The position numbers were made by a program, and so were the translations under genes. This document shows positions 1 to 13,081 of a stretch of DNA of 64,000 nt, piece after piece. Position 1 is the first letter of the stretch; each line of letters begins with the position of its first letter. Source of the stretch: Cladochytrium replicatum (Eukaryota; Chytridiomycota; Chytridiomycetes; Cladochytriales; Cladochytriaceae). The stretch covers positions 645,120 through 709,119 of the forward strand of contig JAHLKD010000012.1 of the NCBI GenBank assembly GCA_025526935.1, given 5' to 3'. Under the pieces are notes generated by a model. That model did no database searches. It was not told where the DNA came from and saw nothing but the letters and a program-made list of their open reading frames with translations.

Positions 1-3000
1 TGTTGCGCTTGTTGTGGTAGCTCTGCCGGATGACGCAGCCGCACCGGGGCTGCTGTTGACTGTGCTGTTGACTACTTCGACTTCGACCCACTTCTTGACC
101 ACCTTTGTGGTGTAGGCAGGAATGCGATAATAGAAACGCACTACAGGGACAGCCATCCCTGATTCGAGTGCAGAAAGCGCATTCCTGCTGGTCGTCAACC
201 GAGTGCGCTCATCAGTTGGAGGTTGTGGGCGATCCACAGCCGGCGTCACCGCCGATGCACTTGCGGGTACGGGGTCAAGCGGACCTGGGTACGAATGCAA
301 AGAGTCAGATAACAATTACACTCCAATTATCATGAGTTACCCGCCAGGTTCAGCGTTTGGCCCAGGTGTGCCGACATGTCTTGGTTGCTATCAGCACAAA
401 ATTTTCCGCCCGCAAAAAAGATGGTTACAAAAAAAAATGTATCTATTGTCGTATTGCGTGTTGTTTCTCTTCAAGCATTCCGCAATGGTGCTGCCCGCCC
501 GTGCCGATACATCGAAGTACCCAAAGCACGTATAACCACCCCTTTGAATGTCTCAAACTCATGCGGATTTATTATCGCAAGACTTTCTCCAACGTAGCGT
601 TTGATAGTCACCCGGAACAAATCTGACACTGGTCCAACCGCATCCCAAGGAAACACTCCGGGCACCTGCTCCATCACGGGTTCCTACAGCAGAAGTTGCG
701 GTGAGATGTTTTTACGATTGGGAAATGTCACTTGATCGCATGCACCTTTGTGGGATCTGGAAATGTGTAGCCCGAAGCTTGCATCTCCAGTATTTGGCCG
801 AGACTCTCCAGCACTGCTTTACTGAATTGTTCAAACTCTTCGGTTGACCTCAGTGCCAGTCCGCGGGGCACGTACAGCTCGAGAGACCGACGGAATGCGT
901 CTTGGATCATCGACATGCTGTAGTAAGGCATCGGCTGTCCGACCTTCCTGTCGACCTGTTTCATTCATATCAGTAAACGAAAAAAAGCTTCATGAGCTGT
1001 CGCCCTTACAGATCCTGACTGCGATCTTGCCGGCCGCACAGGGCTGTTGAACTGGTGGTACATCAACGTCGTCACAGACGGTATACTTTTTAAGGATAGT
1101 AACGGGCTATTGACGGTGGAAACGGCCGCCGTTGATGGGAGAGAAACAGTTTTTGGCGTAGATTGCCTCCATGTACCCTGGATGTCCGCTTGAGTTTGCA
1201 TCGAAGAACTTGCGGAAGCGTATTGATGATCAACGTCAGTCCGCGACGAATCCACCGAATCGAAACCAGCGTTGGAAAAGGAGTTTCGATGGTCAGATCC
1301 CGCCTGCGTTGCTTTTCCTGCACTTGTTCCTGGTGAAATGGAGCTCCCATTTGAAGAAGGCTTCTCCAACTGTGTCGACTCTTCACACTCCAAGTCATTG
1401 ATATCATCGGGGCCGTGGGTGAATTTCGGATTGAGGCGAGGTGATACCGTTCCAAGTCCTCCATCAGATCCATATTCAAAGATCTTTCCAACTTTGGCAT
1501 GCTCTTGCATCACACCTAGCATTGTACGCGGATGGGCGGCACTGTTTTTTTGCTGAAGCTGTTGCTGTCGCCTTGCGCTCAATGTGTCCGCACCTGCTTG
1601 TTCTGGTGTGTGTCTCGACAGAATTTTCGGCACTCTTCCTTTATCCATTGCTCTGATTGCTGCACGTTCCTGATCTGCTTCTTCTGATTCGTTGCGTGGC
1701 CTCAAATCCTCTTCCTCAGAATGGTTGGTCACTGGGGAAGTGCTATCCCTGCAAAAAACGTCGTTGCGTTCCGTGCAGCATCTTTCGGCTCCCCAAGTTG
1801 GAGTTGGAAGTGATTCAGCATCGACTTGGCTGTTTGACGGCACACGTTGTGCTTCACCCGACCGTGTTGAGGAGTCTGTTCCAGAGACATCAACGAATGT
1901 ACTTCGACTTTGGAGGCTGTTTCGAACTTTCGGAGAGGGGGATTTCGGACCCAGAAGTCCAGCCGATCTTCTGGGAACTCTCTTGGTCTTGTAATTGCTG
2001 GTTAATGTTTGCTGGACTTCACTTTCCTCAAGCGTCCCTCCAACCGTTGTTCTGTCGATCTCTGTGCAGTTTTCGCCATTCCCATTATCACCGCTCGCCT
2101 CCGATGCAGTTTCCACTCCACCGTTTCTGTCCGAACCGTCAGAGCCGAGAGTTGTGAATCGATCCATGAATTCCTTCACAAGTTGATCTTTCACACTTTC
2201 CACTGACCGGCTCATCATGACCTTTCTGAGGTTTAAAACTTTCTCTGCGTCAGGTTCGGTGGGCCGAGATTCCCAATCCATATCGACTATCTCCCTCATT
2301 TCCCGAACACGTTCCGCGGTCATTCCTCTCAAATTGCCCTTCTGCTGTGCAAGATTCAGCGCGATTCGTGCACGCTCCGAGGGGTACGGGTTGTTCTGCT
2401 CCTTGAGTGCATAGAGCGCAATCTCTTCCGAAATGCACAATACATCGATGGTGAAAGTGTCGATCCAATCCACATAAAGCGAGCATTTTTGAATCAGAGA
2501 TTTGGGGATCTCAAAATCCACTTGTACCGGGAAAGTAAATACGGATGGTGGGCGGCCGGCAACGAATGAATGAGATAGGTCATCGTAGTCCAATATGTTG
2601 GGGTAGGATTCAGCGGCAAGGGCCCATCTCCTGTCATCCAGGTAGCAGGGACCGTTGTCGATATTTTTTGCGAGATTTGAACCAAGTCGAGATTTCTTTG
2701 CACTTTCGCTGTTGACGCGAGGTCTGCCACGCTTTCGCTTGTTGCCGGAGGCGATCTCGAACGAATCACCACCACATGCATCAGACTTTTCCAGGTTATC
2801 AAGCAACTCGCTCTTCCATTTCTCGGTGAGGAAAGCAAAGCAGTTCCCGCGCAGGGGGTGTTTGGTGTCTCCACGGTAGCTTTTGTGCGGTAAGAAGAGC
2901 TTGGTTACTGTGCTGCGTTGGGAGCCTTTCGATGACGGCGAGTAGATTGCAGAGAGTGGAAGGACACACTCGATTTTGACAGAACTGGATTTTCTGTCAT

Positions 3001-3043
3001 ATGGCACAACGTTCACGGCAGCCCGGGCAGCAACAGCGGCCAT
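1..3043 (-). CDS. AT-hook nuclear protein of unknown function, multi-exon, truncated by the window edge
   Basis: A long open frame (exon 1012-3043) carries a basic AT-hook-like core, KRKRGRPR, near residue 100, followed by a long Ser/Thr/Asp-rich low-complexity region, so a DNA- or chromatin-associated role is likely. In-frame GT-AG junctions extend it to the left: exons 746-955, 511-683, 341-387 and 1-284 (open to the edge). Exons 746-955 and 511-683 encode two related stretches of about 37 residues (pattern DxFRxxxxxY...LA...EFExFxxxVxxxLG), an internal duplication. The frame extends upstream of 3043 only through a splice-acceptor-like sequence (TGCATGCAG after a poly-T tract) without an ATG, so I chose ATG 3043; an upstream non-coding or short coding exon is possible. 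I do not recognise the family. Exons 341-387 and 1-284 are the least certain. Confidence 0.6.
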
Positions 3044-3959
3044 CCAGACTGCATGCAACAAAAAAAAATAACAGAAACCAGTTTGACTTTATCAACCCAA
3101 AAAATAGACAAAAAATTACGCTATTTTCAATGTGGACGGAAATCGGAGAACACCTCCAAGAAAGTACGACTATCAGGCCGTGGCGATCGCAGTACAATAC
3201 ATGAATGTTGGTCGAATGTTCATTGCTCTCGTTTATGCCGCGGTAGTCTGATCAATGAAGCTTGCGGTCGGGTAATAATACTCTGAACTGTTCTGTAAAC
3301 GAACGAGAGGCTTCCGCTCAGCATCAAACCGGAATCCATAAATGGTCACACAAGAGGTAACGATGCTTGCACACTCCACCACCGTTCACACGACCACATA
3401 AGGGACAGGCCAGAAGGCCATTTGAAGAGTCGGTTTTGGCAGCGCAAAGATTATTAATAATTTTTGTGATCCAGATATATGGTTCTCTTGTAGGGTTAGT
3501 TACATTGACTCTACTTCCTCAGCCGAGATCCTTCTTAATCTGTCCTACGTAAGCCTACCACACTGATCCTATTGCTGCCACAGCGAAGAGCCTATGCTCA
3601 CGCAATCTCCAATTTCTCGAATCTGATAAATTTGTCGCCCTACAGCCCTACAGTATGCGCCACCCCCTGGGATGATGGGCAACCTGAAGTTTGTGCCGGG
3701 CCTTGATTGTGTGTGTCGAGTCGATGTGCCAGAGCGTTGGCAGAGCACCTCCAGAAATGGCTTCCTGTGACCAATTATAGATCTCCCGCATGCTCGATGT
3801 GCTGGTCATCCCCTATTCGTTCATTTGGAGAACAAGGTTTCTTTATCAGAAGGTTTCCAAAAAATTTTCGAGCCGTTGATCTGTAATTTATTTATCAGTG
3901 TTCGTTTATAAGACCGGCTTGCTCTTTAGATTGTCCCCCATCCCAAACCTCATCTGAGC
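3044..3959. other. intergenic, divergent promoter region
   Basis: No convincing open frame. It separates the minus-strand AT-hook gene from the plus-strand fungalysin array and presumably holds both promoters. A TATA-like TTTATAAG sits at 3905-3912, about 50 bp before the first fungalysin ATG. Nothing else was recognised. Confidence 0.5.
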
Positions 3960-6115
3960 ATGCGTGCCTCACTCTTTGCCCTCCTTGCTTTCCTCGCTGC
4001 TTCCTCCGCGCACCCCGTTCGTCGCTCCGACGCTGTGCGTCGTGCAGAGATCACAATCCCTGCATTCTTCCAGAATGAGCCAGCCTTTGAGGTGACGACT
4101 AGCATCCTCCCATCTGGAGGCCCTCTGGCTTTCGTTGCTGGGAAGATCGGATTGACTGGAGCGAGCAGCGCTTCTGTCACCTCCTCATTCACCGACTCCC
4201 TCACGGGCATCAACCATGGTACGTTTGCTACAACGTTCTACGCCCACAGGACGAACCGTTCATGTATTTTGCTGAATCTTTCCTTCGCAGTGCACGCGGT
4301 ACAGACCGTTTCAGGGATCCCCGTTGCTAACACTGCCGCGAACGTGAATATCAAGGATGGCAAGGTCCTCAGCTACGGCCACTCTTTCGTCAAGCTCCCC
4401 GCCAAGATCCCATCCACATCACCTACGCTCTCCGCAGTTGATGCGGTCGTTGCGCTCGCGAAGTCTCTCGCCAGCACTGCGGATGCCTCCCAGCTCACTT
4501 TCACCAACGGCGTTGTATCTGGGGCCGGCTTTGCGATTGGTGACATCAAGGCTTCGCTCTCATGGTACGCTCTTCCATCGGGTGGTATTGAGCTTGCCTG
4601 GGGTCTTCAGACCGAGCTTGTCGACTCTTGGCTCGATGCTTACGTGTCGGCTGTGACTGGTCAGCTCTTGGGTGTCGCAGATCACACAGCGCACACCGAT
4701 GTCCCCACCGAGGGAACAGCAACCATTCCGGCACTTCGCACTGCGTACGACGCTCCCGAAGGATATGTTCAGATGCGGAGAACGCTCAAGGCTCGAGACT
4801 CGGAAGTGGTTTCCGAGAAACCAGCCCAACTCGACCGTCGCCAGGCTGCCACCAACTACACTTACTACGTAGTGCCGTATGTTATTCTAAAAACGTCTTA
4901 TATCATCGAATGCTGATAATGATGGATGTGTCCAGGTTGGGAAGCGCAAACCCGCCTGACGGAGGTTTCGTCACGGTGCAGAACCCAGCGGATCTGCAGT
5001 CTTCTCCTCTCGGCTGGCACGATGTCGGCAGTGGCCCAGCTACCACCAGTGTGGGCAACAACGTCAAGGTCGTGTCGAACTCGGCTGCTAGTTCATCCAC
5101 CGCCAGCATGCCTATTCTCAGACGGGAAGACTTCAACTTTGTTTACCCGATTGACCTTACCAAGGATCCAAAGGTAACTGATTTTGCCTTTCATTTATGT
5201 TTTCCTCGGAAATTCTTATCTTCGAATTGTCTCTAGACGTACACCAACGGATCAGCTACCAACTTGTTCTACTCAGTGAACACCATCCACGACATTACTT
5301 ACAGATACGGCTTCGACGAAGCGTCCGGTAACTTCCAGACCAACAACTTTGGCAAGGGTGGTGCGGCCAATGACGCAGTCCTTGCGATCACTCAAGATTA
5401 CACCAGCACCAACAACGCCGGGTTCTCCACTCCCGCCGACGGATCTTCCGGTCAAATGCGCATGTATCCATGGACTCGCACAACCCCCAACCGTGATGGT
5501 TCCTTGGAGCTTCCTATTGTCTTCCACGAGTTCTGCCACGGTGTTTCCAACCGTCTTACCGGCGGCACTAGGAACGCCAACTGCCTGCAGACCACAGAGG
5601 CAGGTGGGATGGGCGAGGGATGGTCCGACGTGTGTGGATATACACACCTTATCAAGCCGTCCCTGGACCGAACCGCCAATGTAGCCGTTGGAGTCTGGGC
5701 GTACAACAGTGCCTCTGGTGTTCGCACCTACCCTTACTCCACCAGCACTACCACCAACCCGCTCCAGTACTCGAGCTACTCTGCCAGTGCTGGAGTGCAC
5801 TCAATCGGAACCGTCTGGGCTACCATCCTTTACGAGGTGCTCTGGAACTTTGTTGACGCTTACCCGGTTACCCCTCTCGCCGAGGCGGGTGAGGGTGGAA
5901 ACGCAAAGTTCTTCCGCTTGGTGATCGCTGGAATGAAGCTTCAGCCTTGCTCGCCTACCTTCATCACGGCCCGTAACGCAATCATCCAGGCCGATGTCAA
6001 CATCTACGGCGGCGCGAACAAGTGCTTGCTGTGGAAAGGTTTCGCCAAGCGTGGTCTTGGATTTACAGCCACCACCACCAAGACCAACAAATTCGACTTG
6101 CCTTCGGACTGCTAA
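3960..6115 (+). CDS. Secreted fungalysin metallopeptidase (M36), paralogue 1 of 3
   Basis: Four exons, 3960-4218, 4291-4876, 4936-5173 and 5237-6115, join in frame to 653 aa. The product is a zinc endopeptidase, made as a secreted preproenzyme. It has a hydrophobic signal peptide (residues 1-17, ending in SAHP), an Arg-Arg just after it, an FTP-type inhibitory propeptide, and a second Arg-Arg at 269-270 that is a likely Kex2-type site releasing the mature enzyme. The zinc site is HEFCH (His458, Glu459, His462) with the third ligand Glu488 in GMGEGWSD. All catalytic residues are present and the length is normal for the family (about 600-650). A TATA-like TTTATAAG lies about 50 bp upstream. Two further copies with the same intron positions follow head to tail, so this is a local tandem expansion. 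Such expansions are known in chytrids, including pathogenic ones, but substrate and lifestyle cannot be inferred here. Confidence 0.95.
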
Positions 6116-6899
6116 GTTGGCTCCCCTGTTCTTTCGTTGTGATTGCATTTCTATGACCTCAATCCTTCATGCGCAAAAGCATTATCACTTTTGATGAAGT
6201 CGTGCCTGTGTAACAGCACGGCTTTCCTTGCCTCGCCAAAGTCAAACCCATATGACATTTCCTTCAATTAACTACCTTGTTTCTATGAATACATCTGGAG
6301 AGGGACCAGATAAATACATATCACATGTAACTTCCAGATATTGCTTTTATCCGACGGAGCCAACCAGTTCCACGGCATTCATGTACACATGCTAACTGAG
6401 GGGCCTCTAACGGCACAAAGTGCGGAACTTATTTGTGGACAGAGCTCCGTTCCGCATTGGAATTTCCATGAATTTGATCGTTATGTCATCGTTATTGGTT
6501 TTCGGACAGAAATCTTCAATCTATGGCTCACTTTGGAAGGATTCCTTCATCAGCGGCATGTCGCAACACAAATTGGCATTGCAGCAGACATGACTCGAAC
6601 AATCAGTTGAGGCCGCTCGACTAGCGCAGACACACTGTTGAACCGAAACTGCCAGAGGCGAATGAGCTTAAGGTGTAGTGCTGTGAATCATCAAACATTC
6701 CCATTGCATTCCATACTTCATCAGAACCGGGACGGAATTCTAACAGAACCCCGATGGCTGGAATTAAAATTTTTTGCTTGTTGCCATATTGATTCCTGTG
6801 ATGGAATGATGAAATTTTTAACATATAGGGGAGTGAGATGTTATAAGAAAGCTTCGTCTCGGTCCGACTTCATATCAAACCTCCTAACCTCATCCGAAC
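6116..6899. other. spacer between fungalysin paralogues 1 and 2
   Basis: About 780 bp with no convincing gene. It should contain the 3' end of paralogue 1 and the promoter of paralogue 2; a GTTATAAG sequence about 60 bp before the next ATG could be its TATA element. Confidence 0.5.
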
Positions 6900-9036
6900 A
6901 TGCCTGTCGCACTGTTCGCCCTTTTGGCTTTCCTCGCAGCGTCGACTGCTCACCCCGTGCGTCGTGCAACGATCACAATCCCAGCATTCTTCCAGAATGA
7001 GCCGGTGTTCGAGGTGTCTACCAGCGCCCTCCCATCCGGAGGCCCTCTGGCTTTCGTTGCTGGAAAGATCGGCCTGACCGGAGCGACCAGTGCAGCGCTG
7101 TCTTCGTCCTTTAAGGACTCTCTCACAGGGATCGACCACGGTAAGCTTCAACCGATCTTAAGACGCTTCCAGTTTTGATTCCAATTTATTTCAGTTCACG
7201 CTGTTCAGACTATCTCTGGGGTCCCGGTAGCCAACACTGCCGCAAACGTGAACATCAAGGACGGCAAGGTGCTCAGCTATGGTCACTCTTTCGTCAAGCT
7301 TCCGGCCAAGATCCCTTCCACAGCACCTGCGCTGTCTGCGGTGGACGCCGTAGCTGCGCTTGCAAAGTCTCTCGCCACCACCGCGGACGTATCACATCTT
7401 ACTTTCGCGAATGGTGTCGTCTCTGGAGCTGGCTTTGCGATCGGCGACATCAAGGCTTCGCTCAAGTGGTACGCGCTTCCATCGGGTGACATTGAGCTCG
7501 CCTGGGCTCTCCAGACCGAGCTTGTAGATTCGTGGCTCGATGCCTTTGTGTCTGCTGTGACTGGGAAACTCTTGGGAGTTGCTGATCACACTTCGCACAC
7601 CAAGGTCCCGACCGAAGGTGTTGCTACCATCCCGGCTCTGAGGACGGCCTACGATGCGGACCCGAAGTACGTCCAAATGCTCAGGACTCTCAAGTCGCGC
7701 AGCTCTGAGGTAGTTGCTGACGAAACCGTGCAGCTTAACCGCCGCCAGTCGCCAACCAACTTCACTTACTTTGTGGTTCCGTGAGTATTCGACATATGGG
7801 AGTTGGAAATTGTACTAAATAACAGTTCGTTTCGTGCAGACTCGGGAATTCTAACCCTCCCGAGGGTTTTGCAACACTCGTGAACCCTGCAGACCTCAAG
7901 TCGTCCCCACTTGGATGGCACGATGTAGGCAACGGCCCGGTTCCCTCCACTGTGGGAAACAATGTCAGGGTCGTTTCTAACACTGCCGCGCTTGACTCAC
8001 TCAATTCTGCCAACAACGCCAAAATGCCTGTCCTCAGTCGCTCAGACTTCAAGTTTGTGTACCCGGTCGACCTTACTAAGGATCCCAAGGTTTGAAATCT
8101 GTTGCTCTACCTGCATTGCTCAAGCCACCATTGTCGCTAACCATAGCTATTCTAAAGACGTACACGAATGCTTCGGCCACAACTCTTTTCTATGCCGTCA
8201 ACACAATCCACGATATCACGTACAAATACGGTTTTGACGAGGTTTCCGGAAACTTCCAGACCAACAACCTCGGAAAGGGGGGTGCAGCAAACGATGCAGT
8301 CTTCGCCATTGCGCAGGATTACTCTGACAGCGACAATGCGGACTTCACAACACCTGCGGATGGAACATTCGGTCGCATGCGCATGTTCCCGTGGACGCAA
8401 AGCACCCCGGGCCGGGACGGGTCTCTGGAGCTTCCGATTATCTTCCACGAGTTCTGCCACGGTGTTTCAAACCGGCTTACTGGAGGCCCGGCCAACGCGA
8501 ACTGCTTGCAGACCACCGAGGCCGGTGGGATGGGTGAAGGGTGGTCCGACGTGTGCGGATATACTCACCTGATCAAGCCGACCATGAACCGAACCGCTAC
8601 TGTCGCAGTCGGAACCTGGGCGTTCAACAACCCCAACGGTGTGCGCGCTTTCAAGTACTCCACCAGCACTACCGTTAACCCGCTCCAGTACTCGAGCTTC
8701 TCTGCCAGTGCCGGAGTGCACTCGATCGGCACCGTCTGGGCTACCATCCTTTACGAAGTCCTCTGGAACCTCCTTGACACTTACCCGTACACCCCTCTGG
8801 AGCAAGCAGGTGAAGGTGGAAACGCAAAGTTCTTCCGCTTGGTGCTTGCTGGGATGAAGCTTCAGCCTTGTTCGCCTACCTTCATCTCGGCTCGTAACGC
8901 GATCATCCAGGCCGATGTCAACATCTATGGCGGCGCGAACAAATGCTTGCTGTGGAAAGGTTTTGCTAAGCGTGGACTCGGGTTTACCGCCACTACCACC
9001 AAGACCAACAAGTTTGACTTGCCGTCGGGCTGCTGA
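6900..9036 (+). CDS. Secreted fungalysin metallopeptidase (M36), paralogue 2 of 3
   Basis: Exons 6900-7140, 7195-7780, 7840-8089 and 8158-9036 give 651 aa. Intron positions and phases match paralogue 1, and the last exon is exactly 879 bp in all three genes. The product has a short signal peptide ending in TAHP followed by Arg-Arg, an FTP propeptide, a LNRRQ dibasic site before the mature domain, the HEFCH zinc motif and GMGEGWSD with the third zinc ligand. It is a predicted secreted zinc endopeptidase. The first exon is shorter than in its neighbours because the segment between the two basic clusters (SDAVRR in paralogue 1) is missing. No disruption is seen, so it appears functional. Confidence 0.95.
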
Positions 9037-9593
9037 GCGACGTCAATTTCTGTTAACCTTCGACAATCGATTCAAGTTCTATGACTGCACAATCTTGACA
9101 GAAGCGTGCTTACACATTTTTCTATCATGGGTGATAGAATCCAACCCCATGCAATTCCTTCTATGAGCCATGCAACTATTCAAAATATCAATACATTTTC
9201 TCGACACCATCTCTTAGTTCACTCTGCTCAGTGCTGATCCGAAAGCATCAGTGTCTTTAGTTTTATAGTGCATGTAAATCAATGACTGTTCGCCAAAAAT
9301 AGGTCGTTGGGTTTGCTATTGCAGCAGCAAATGCGCGATGCTACAACTATGGGGCCAAGGCTGGTCAAACTTTTCTCAACTCTGTGTTTCAAAGGAAAAT
9401 CGCCATTCTGCTCCACGATGCAGGTTGCGGCCACGAATTGTAAGGTTTCGTTCATTTTGGATTTTGCACAATTTGAATGGGATCCATGCAACAAAAAATT
9501 TTAATCAACTTAATAATACACATATTTAGAGAAAACTTTGCAGCTGGCCACATAAGTACAAACCCCCCTGCCCACCAAAACTTTATTCCAAAG
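9037..9593. other. spacer between fungalysin paralogues 2 and 3
   Basis: About 560 bp without a convincing gene; it presumably carries the 3' end of paralogue 2 and the promoter of paralogue 3. The last 60 bp before the ATG are A/C-rich. Confidence 0.45.
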
Positions 9594-11751
9594 ATGCGTG
9601 TTGCTGCTGCTCTTGCTCTCCTCGCTTTCCTTGCGGCTTCGGCGTCGGCACATCCTGTCCGCCGCTCCGAAGTTGCCCCGCGTGCACAGATCACCATCCC
9701 AGCGTTCTTCCAGAATGAGCCGGTGTTCGAGGCTGCGACCGGTACACTTCCAGCCGGTGGGGCCATTGCCTACGTTGCAGGAAAAACTGCGCTTTCGGGA
9801 GCGAGCAGCGCTGCGGTTACGTCGTCCTACAAAGATTCATTGACGGGAGTCACACACGGTGCGTTTGTGTGTTTTTCGACATTGTGGATTATGCTGACTT
9901 GTTTCCGATTACAGTGCACGCCGTACAGACTATCTCAGGGATTGCAGTAGCCAACACTGCCGCGAACGTGAACATCAAAGACGGCAAGGTTCTCAGTTAC
10001 GGTCACTCGTTCGTCAAGCTCCCCGCCAAGATCCCATCCACAACTCCAAAGCTCTCTGCTGCAGATGCGGTCGTTGCGCTCGCGAAAGCACTTGCGACGA
10101 CTGTGGATTCCTCTGCTCTGAAATTCTCGGGCGGAGCCGTCTCTGGTGCCGGATTCGCGATTGGCGACATCAAGGCTTCGGTCAAGTGGTACGCTCTGCC
10201 ATCGGGCGGCATTGAGCTTGCGTGGGGTCTCGAGACCGAGCTTGTGGACTCATGGCTGGATGCCTACGTGTCTGCTGTGAGTGGCCAGCTTTTGGGGGTC
10301 GCCGATCACACTTCGCATACCAACGTCCCGGGTGAAGGGACTGCTACCATCCCAGCACTTCGCACCGCTTACGATGCGGACCCGGAGTACGTTGACACGC
10401 TCCGAAAGATGAGAGCGCGCAGCTCGTTTGGGTACGAAGTTACATCGCCGTCGGTTAAGCTTGACCGTCGACAGGACAACACCACGTACTCATACTATGT
10501 TGTCCCGTGAGTACAAAGAGCTCGATCTCTAAAGTCTTAAGACCTCATTTATGACTTTGTGCTCATTAGGCTTGGAAGCGCAAACCCTCTTGATGGCCTG
10601 CAAACGGTTGTGAACCCAGCGGACCTTGCGTCAAGTCCCCTTGGATGGCACGATGTTGGAACAGGTCCCGCTCCCATAAGCGTCGGAAACAATGTGAAGG
10701 TCGTGTCGAACACGGCTGGTCTCACATCGTCAACCACAAACTATGCCCGCATGCCGATTCTCTCTCGTTCGGACTTCAGTTTTGAGTATCCCATCGATCT
10801 TACTCAGGACCCCAAGGTGCAGAGATCTACCGTTGATATTTTACGTTGTTTTCACCATTTTTGCGCTCTTAGAGCTACACCAACGCTTCTGCCACCGGAT
10901 TATTCTACTCTGTCAACGTGATCCACGACATCACGTACAAGTACGGTTTCGATGAGGTTTCAGGCAACTTCCAGACCAACAACTTTGGCAAGGGAGGAGC
11001 AGGAAACGATGCGGTGTTTGCAATTTCTCAGGACTACTCAAACACAAACAACGCGGACTTTTCTACGCCAGCAGACGGATCGTTCGGACGCATGCGTATG
11101 TACCCTTGGACGAGGACGACACCCAACCGCGACGGATCCCTTGAGCACCCGATTGTTTTCCACGAGTTCTGCCACGGTGTTTCCAACCGACTCACAGGTG
11201 GTAATGCCAACGCCAACTGCTTGTCGACTACCGAGTCCCGCGGAATGGGTGAAGGGTGGTCGGACGTGTGCGGATACACCCCGCTCATCAAGCCAACGTG
11301 GGACCGCACATTCGACGTTGCAGTCGGAACTTGGAACTTGAACAGCCCCAACGGTGTTCGAGCGTACAAGTACTCTACGAGCACGACCACGAACCCGCTG
11401 CAGTACGAAAACTACTCTGCGAGCGCCGGGGTGCACGCGATCGGAACGATATGGGCCACGATCTTGTACGAGGTGCTCTGGAACTTTTTGGACGCGTACC
11501 CGTACAGCCCGCTTGCCGAGGCTGGTGAGGGAGGAAACGCAAAGTTTTTCCGTTTGGTGATTACGGGAATGAAACTCCAGCCGTGTGCGCCGACGTTCAT
11601 CACGGCGCGTGATGCGATCGTCCAGGCCGATGTGAACATCTATGGCGGTGTGAACAAGTGCTTGCTGTGGAAAGGTTTCGCCAAGCGTGGTCTTGGGTTT
11701 TCTGCTACAACCACAAAGACCAACTTTTACGACCTGCCTGCCGACTGCTGA
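9594..11751 (+). CDS. Secreted fungalysin metallopeptidase (M36), paralogue 3 of 3
   Basis: Exons 9594-9858, 9915-10506, 10570-10816 and 10873-11751 join to 660 aa with the same exon plan as the two upstream copies. It has a signal peptide ending in SASAHP then Arg-Arg, an FTP propeptide, a LDRRQ processing site, HEFCH and GMGEGWSD. Two substitutions set it apart near the active site: HPIVFHEFCH replaces LPIVFHEFCH (L to H), and TESRGMGEG replaces TEAGGMGEG, just before the third zinc ligand. The zinc ligands themselves are intact. The changes may alter substrate preference (inference). Confidence 0.95.
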
Positions 11752-11983
11752 ACAGCTGTCGCGCTGTATCAGCATTTTGAATGACCTCTAACCATTTTTT
11801 GCGTATCAACGCTCACCCCATATCTTGAACAGCTCCACAGCTGACCACCATCCATTTCTATGATATTGAACTTGAACATGGCAAACCAAACACATAAACA
11901 ACTCTAACATTCTCAAATGTCATAGCCTTTGGGATTCACATGAACAGCTCTGACATTCTCAAACATTACAGCCTCTAGAAATC

Positions 11984-11998
11984 CCAGATGTCAAAGCC
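11984..11998. repeat. 15-bp direct repeat flanking the BPI-like gene, left copy
   Basis: CCAGATGTCAAAGCC occurs here and twice on the other side of the BPI-like gene (13155-13169 and 13187-13201). The neighbouring word CCTCTAGAAA is also shared, so the repeated block is longer than the 15-mer. Confidence 0.8.
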
Positions 11999-12083
11999 TC
12001 TAACGACTGTCTCCCGATTTTCAATCAAGAAATCCGAAACTAGACGCGTGTCTCCAACAACCCCACAGACACTTCTGTTAGAA

Positions 12084-13081
12084 ATGGCACGACCCTCCCA
12101 CCAGACAATCAGCTTGGTGCTCACTCAGGACCTCTTCGATGAGATCTCAAAGCTGGTCCCTCCCATCGCTGCGGCAATGGCGCTAGAGACAAAGATCGAA
12201 GACCAGCACATCAAGCAGAAGGTTGTTTTCCCTGTTGTGGAAGTATCATCGTCTCAATGCGAATTTAGATCTTGCTGGTTGGAGAGAAGGAAATCGTGAC
12301 GGTCACAGAGCTGAAGATAGAAAAGTTTACAATGGAGAACATGAAGATGCCTCTTCAAGATGGGCATTTGTCCGTTGCCATCCATGGCATTAAGGTCCAG
12401 GTTTCGTGCAATGTCAAAGCATTGGGAGGTGAGCACTGGTTGCAACTTTTGGGTTTTTTGGGGAGCTCCTGAACATGGCGTGGTTGCACCAGCAAAACTT
12501 GGCAAGGTAACTGTTGACCTTGCAATGGATCTCACTGCCGTGGTCAAGCTCCTCGCTGGCGAACACGGAGTTCTCAAGGTCTGTTGCAATTTACATACGT
12601 GGCTCTATGATTTCCAAACAATCCTTCGCAAACAATAGGTTGATGTTGACCAGGTCACGCCGGCTGGTAATTCAGATCGAAAAGAGTATCTGTGAAGGTC
12701 CTCACCTGAATTTTTTTTAGTGACGTTCTTTGACACCCAAATTGGCACTGGTTTCGGTGGTGACATTCTTGAATGTACGTAGATAGATCTCTTCTTTCGT
12801 CTTGAGAATCTGATTGGAGTTTGAATATAGCTGTGACTGACGCATTCAATAACACGATCAAGAAGACGATTGCAGCCTCAGTGGTCAAGCCCGTTGACGA
12901 CGCGTTGACGCAGGGACTCGACTCTGTGCTGGGCCGACCTCTCAACATCGAGGGGCAGGTGTCGACTGTTGGGTACCGCTTTGACGTTGCGTTCCTCGGC
13001 CAACCCGTCATTAAGCCTGCAGGTGTGACGATCAACCTTGGTGTTGACACCACCGTCAAGGTCGTGCCCAAAGCCCAGTGA
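12084..13081 (+). CDS. BPI/LBP-like lipid-binding protein (small, six exons)
   Basis: Six exons (12084-12221, 12269-12428, 12493-12578, 12639-12666, 12721-12774, 12831-13081) give 238 aa in one frame. The pattern is that of a single BPI/LBP/PLUNC-type barrel: an N-terminal amphipathic helix (LVLTQDLFDEISKLVPPI), alternating beta strands (VTELKIEKFTMENMKMPL, LSVAIHGIKVQVSC), a second helix (VTDAFNNTIKKTIAASVVKP) and a final strand pair. Proteins of this fold bind phospholipid or other lipids in a hydrophobic tunnel. There is no obvious signal peptide at the chosen ATG (12084). An in-frame start at 11988 would add 32 residues but is not hydrophobic, so the protein may be cytosolic. Assignment rests on fold pattern, not catalytic motifs. 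Confidence 0.6.

Noticed and set aside
3044-3061. Longer N-terminus for the AT-hook protein
   Set aside because: The longer frame starts with TTG and overlaps a splice-acceptor-like TGCATGCAG.
5273-5800. Antisense long frames within the fungalysin genes
   Set aside because: They are shadows of the third-codon-position bias of the real genes on the other strand.
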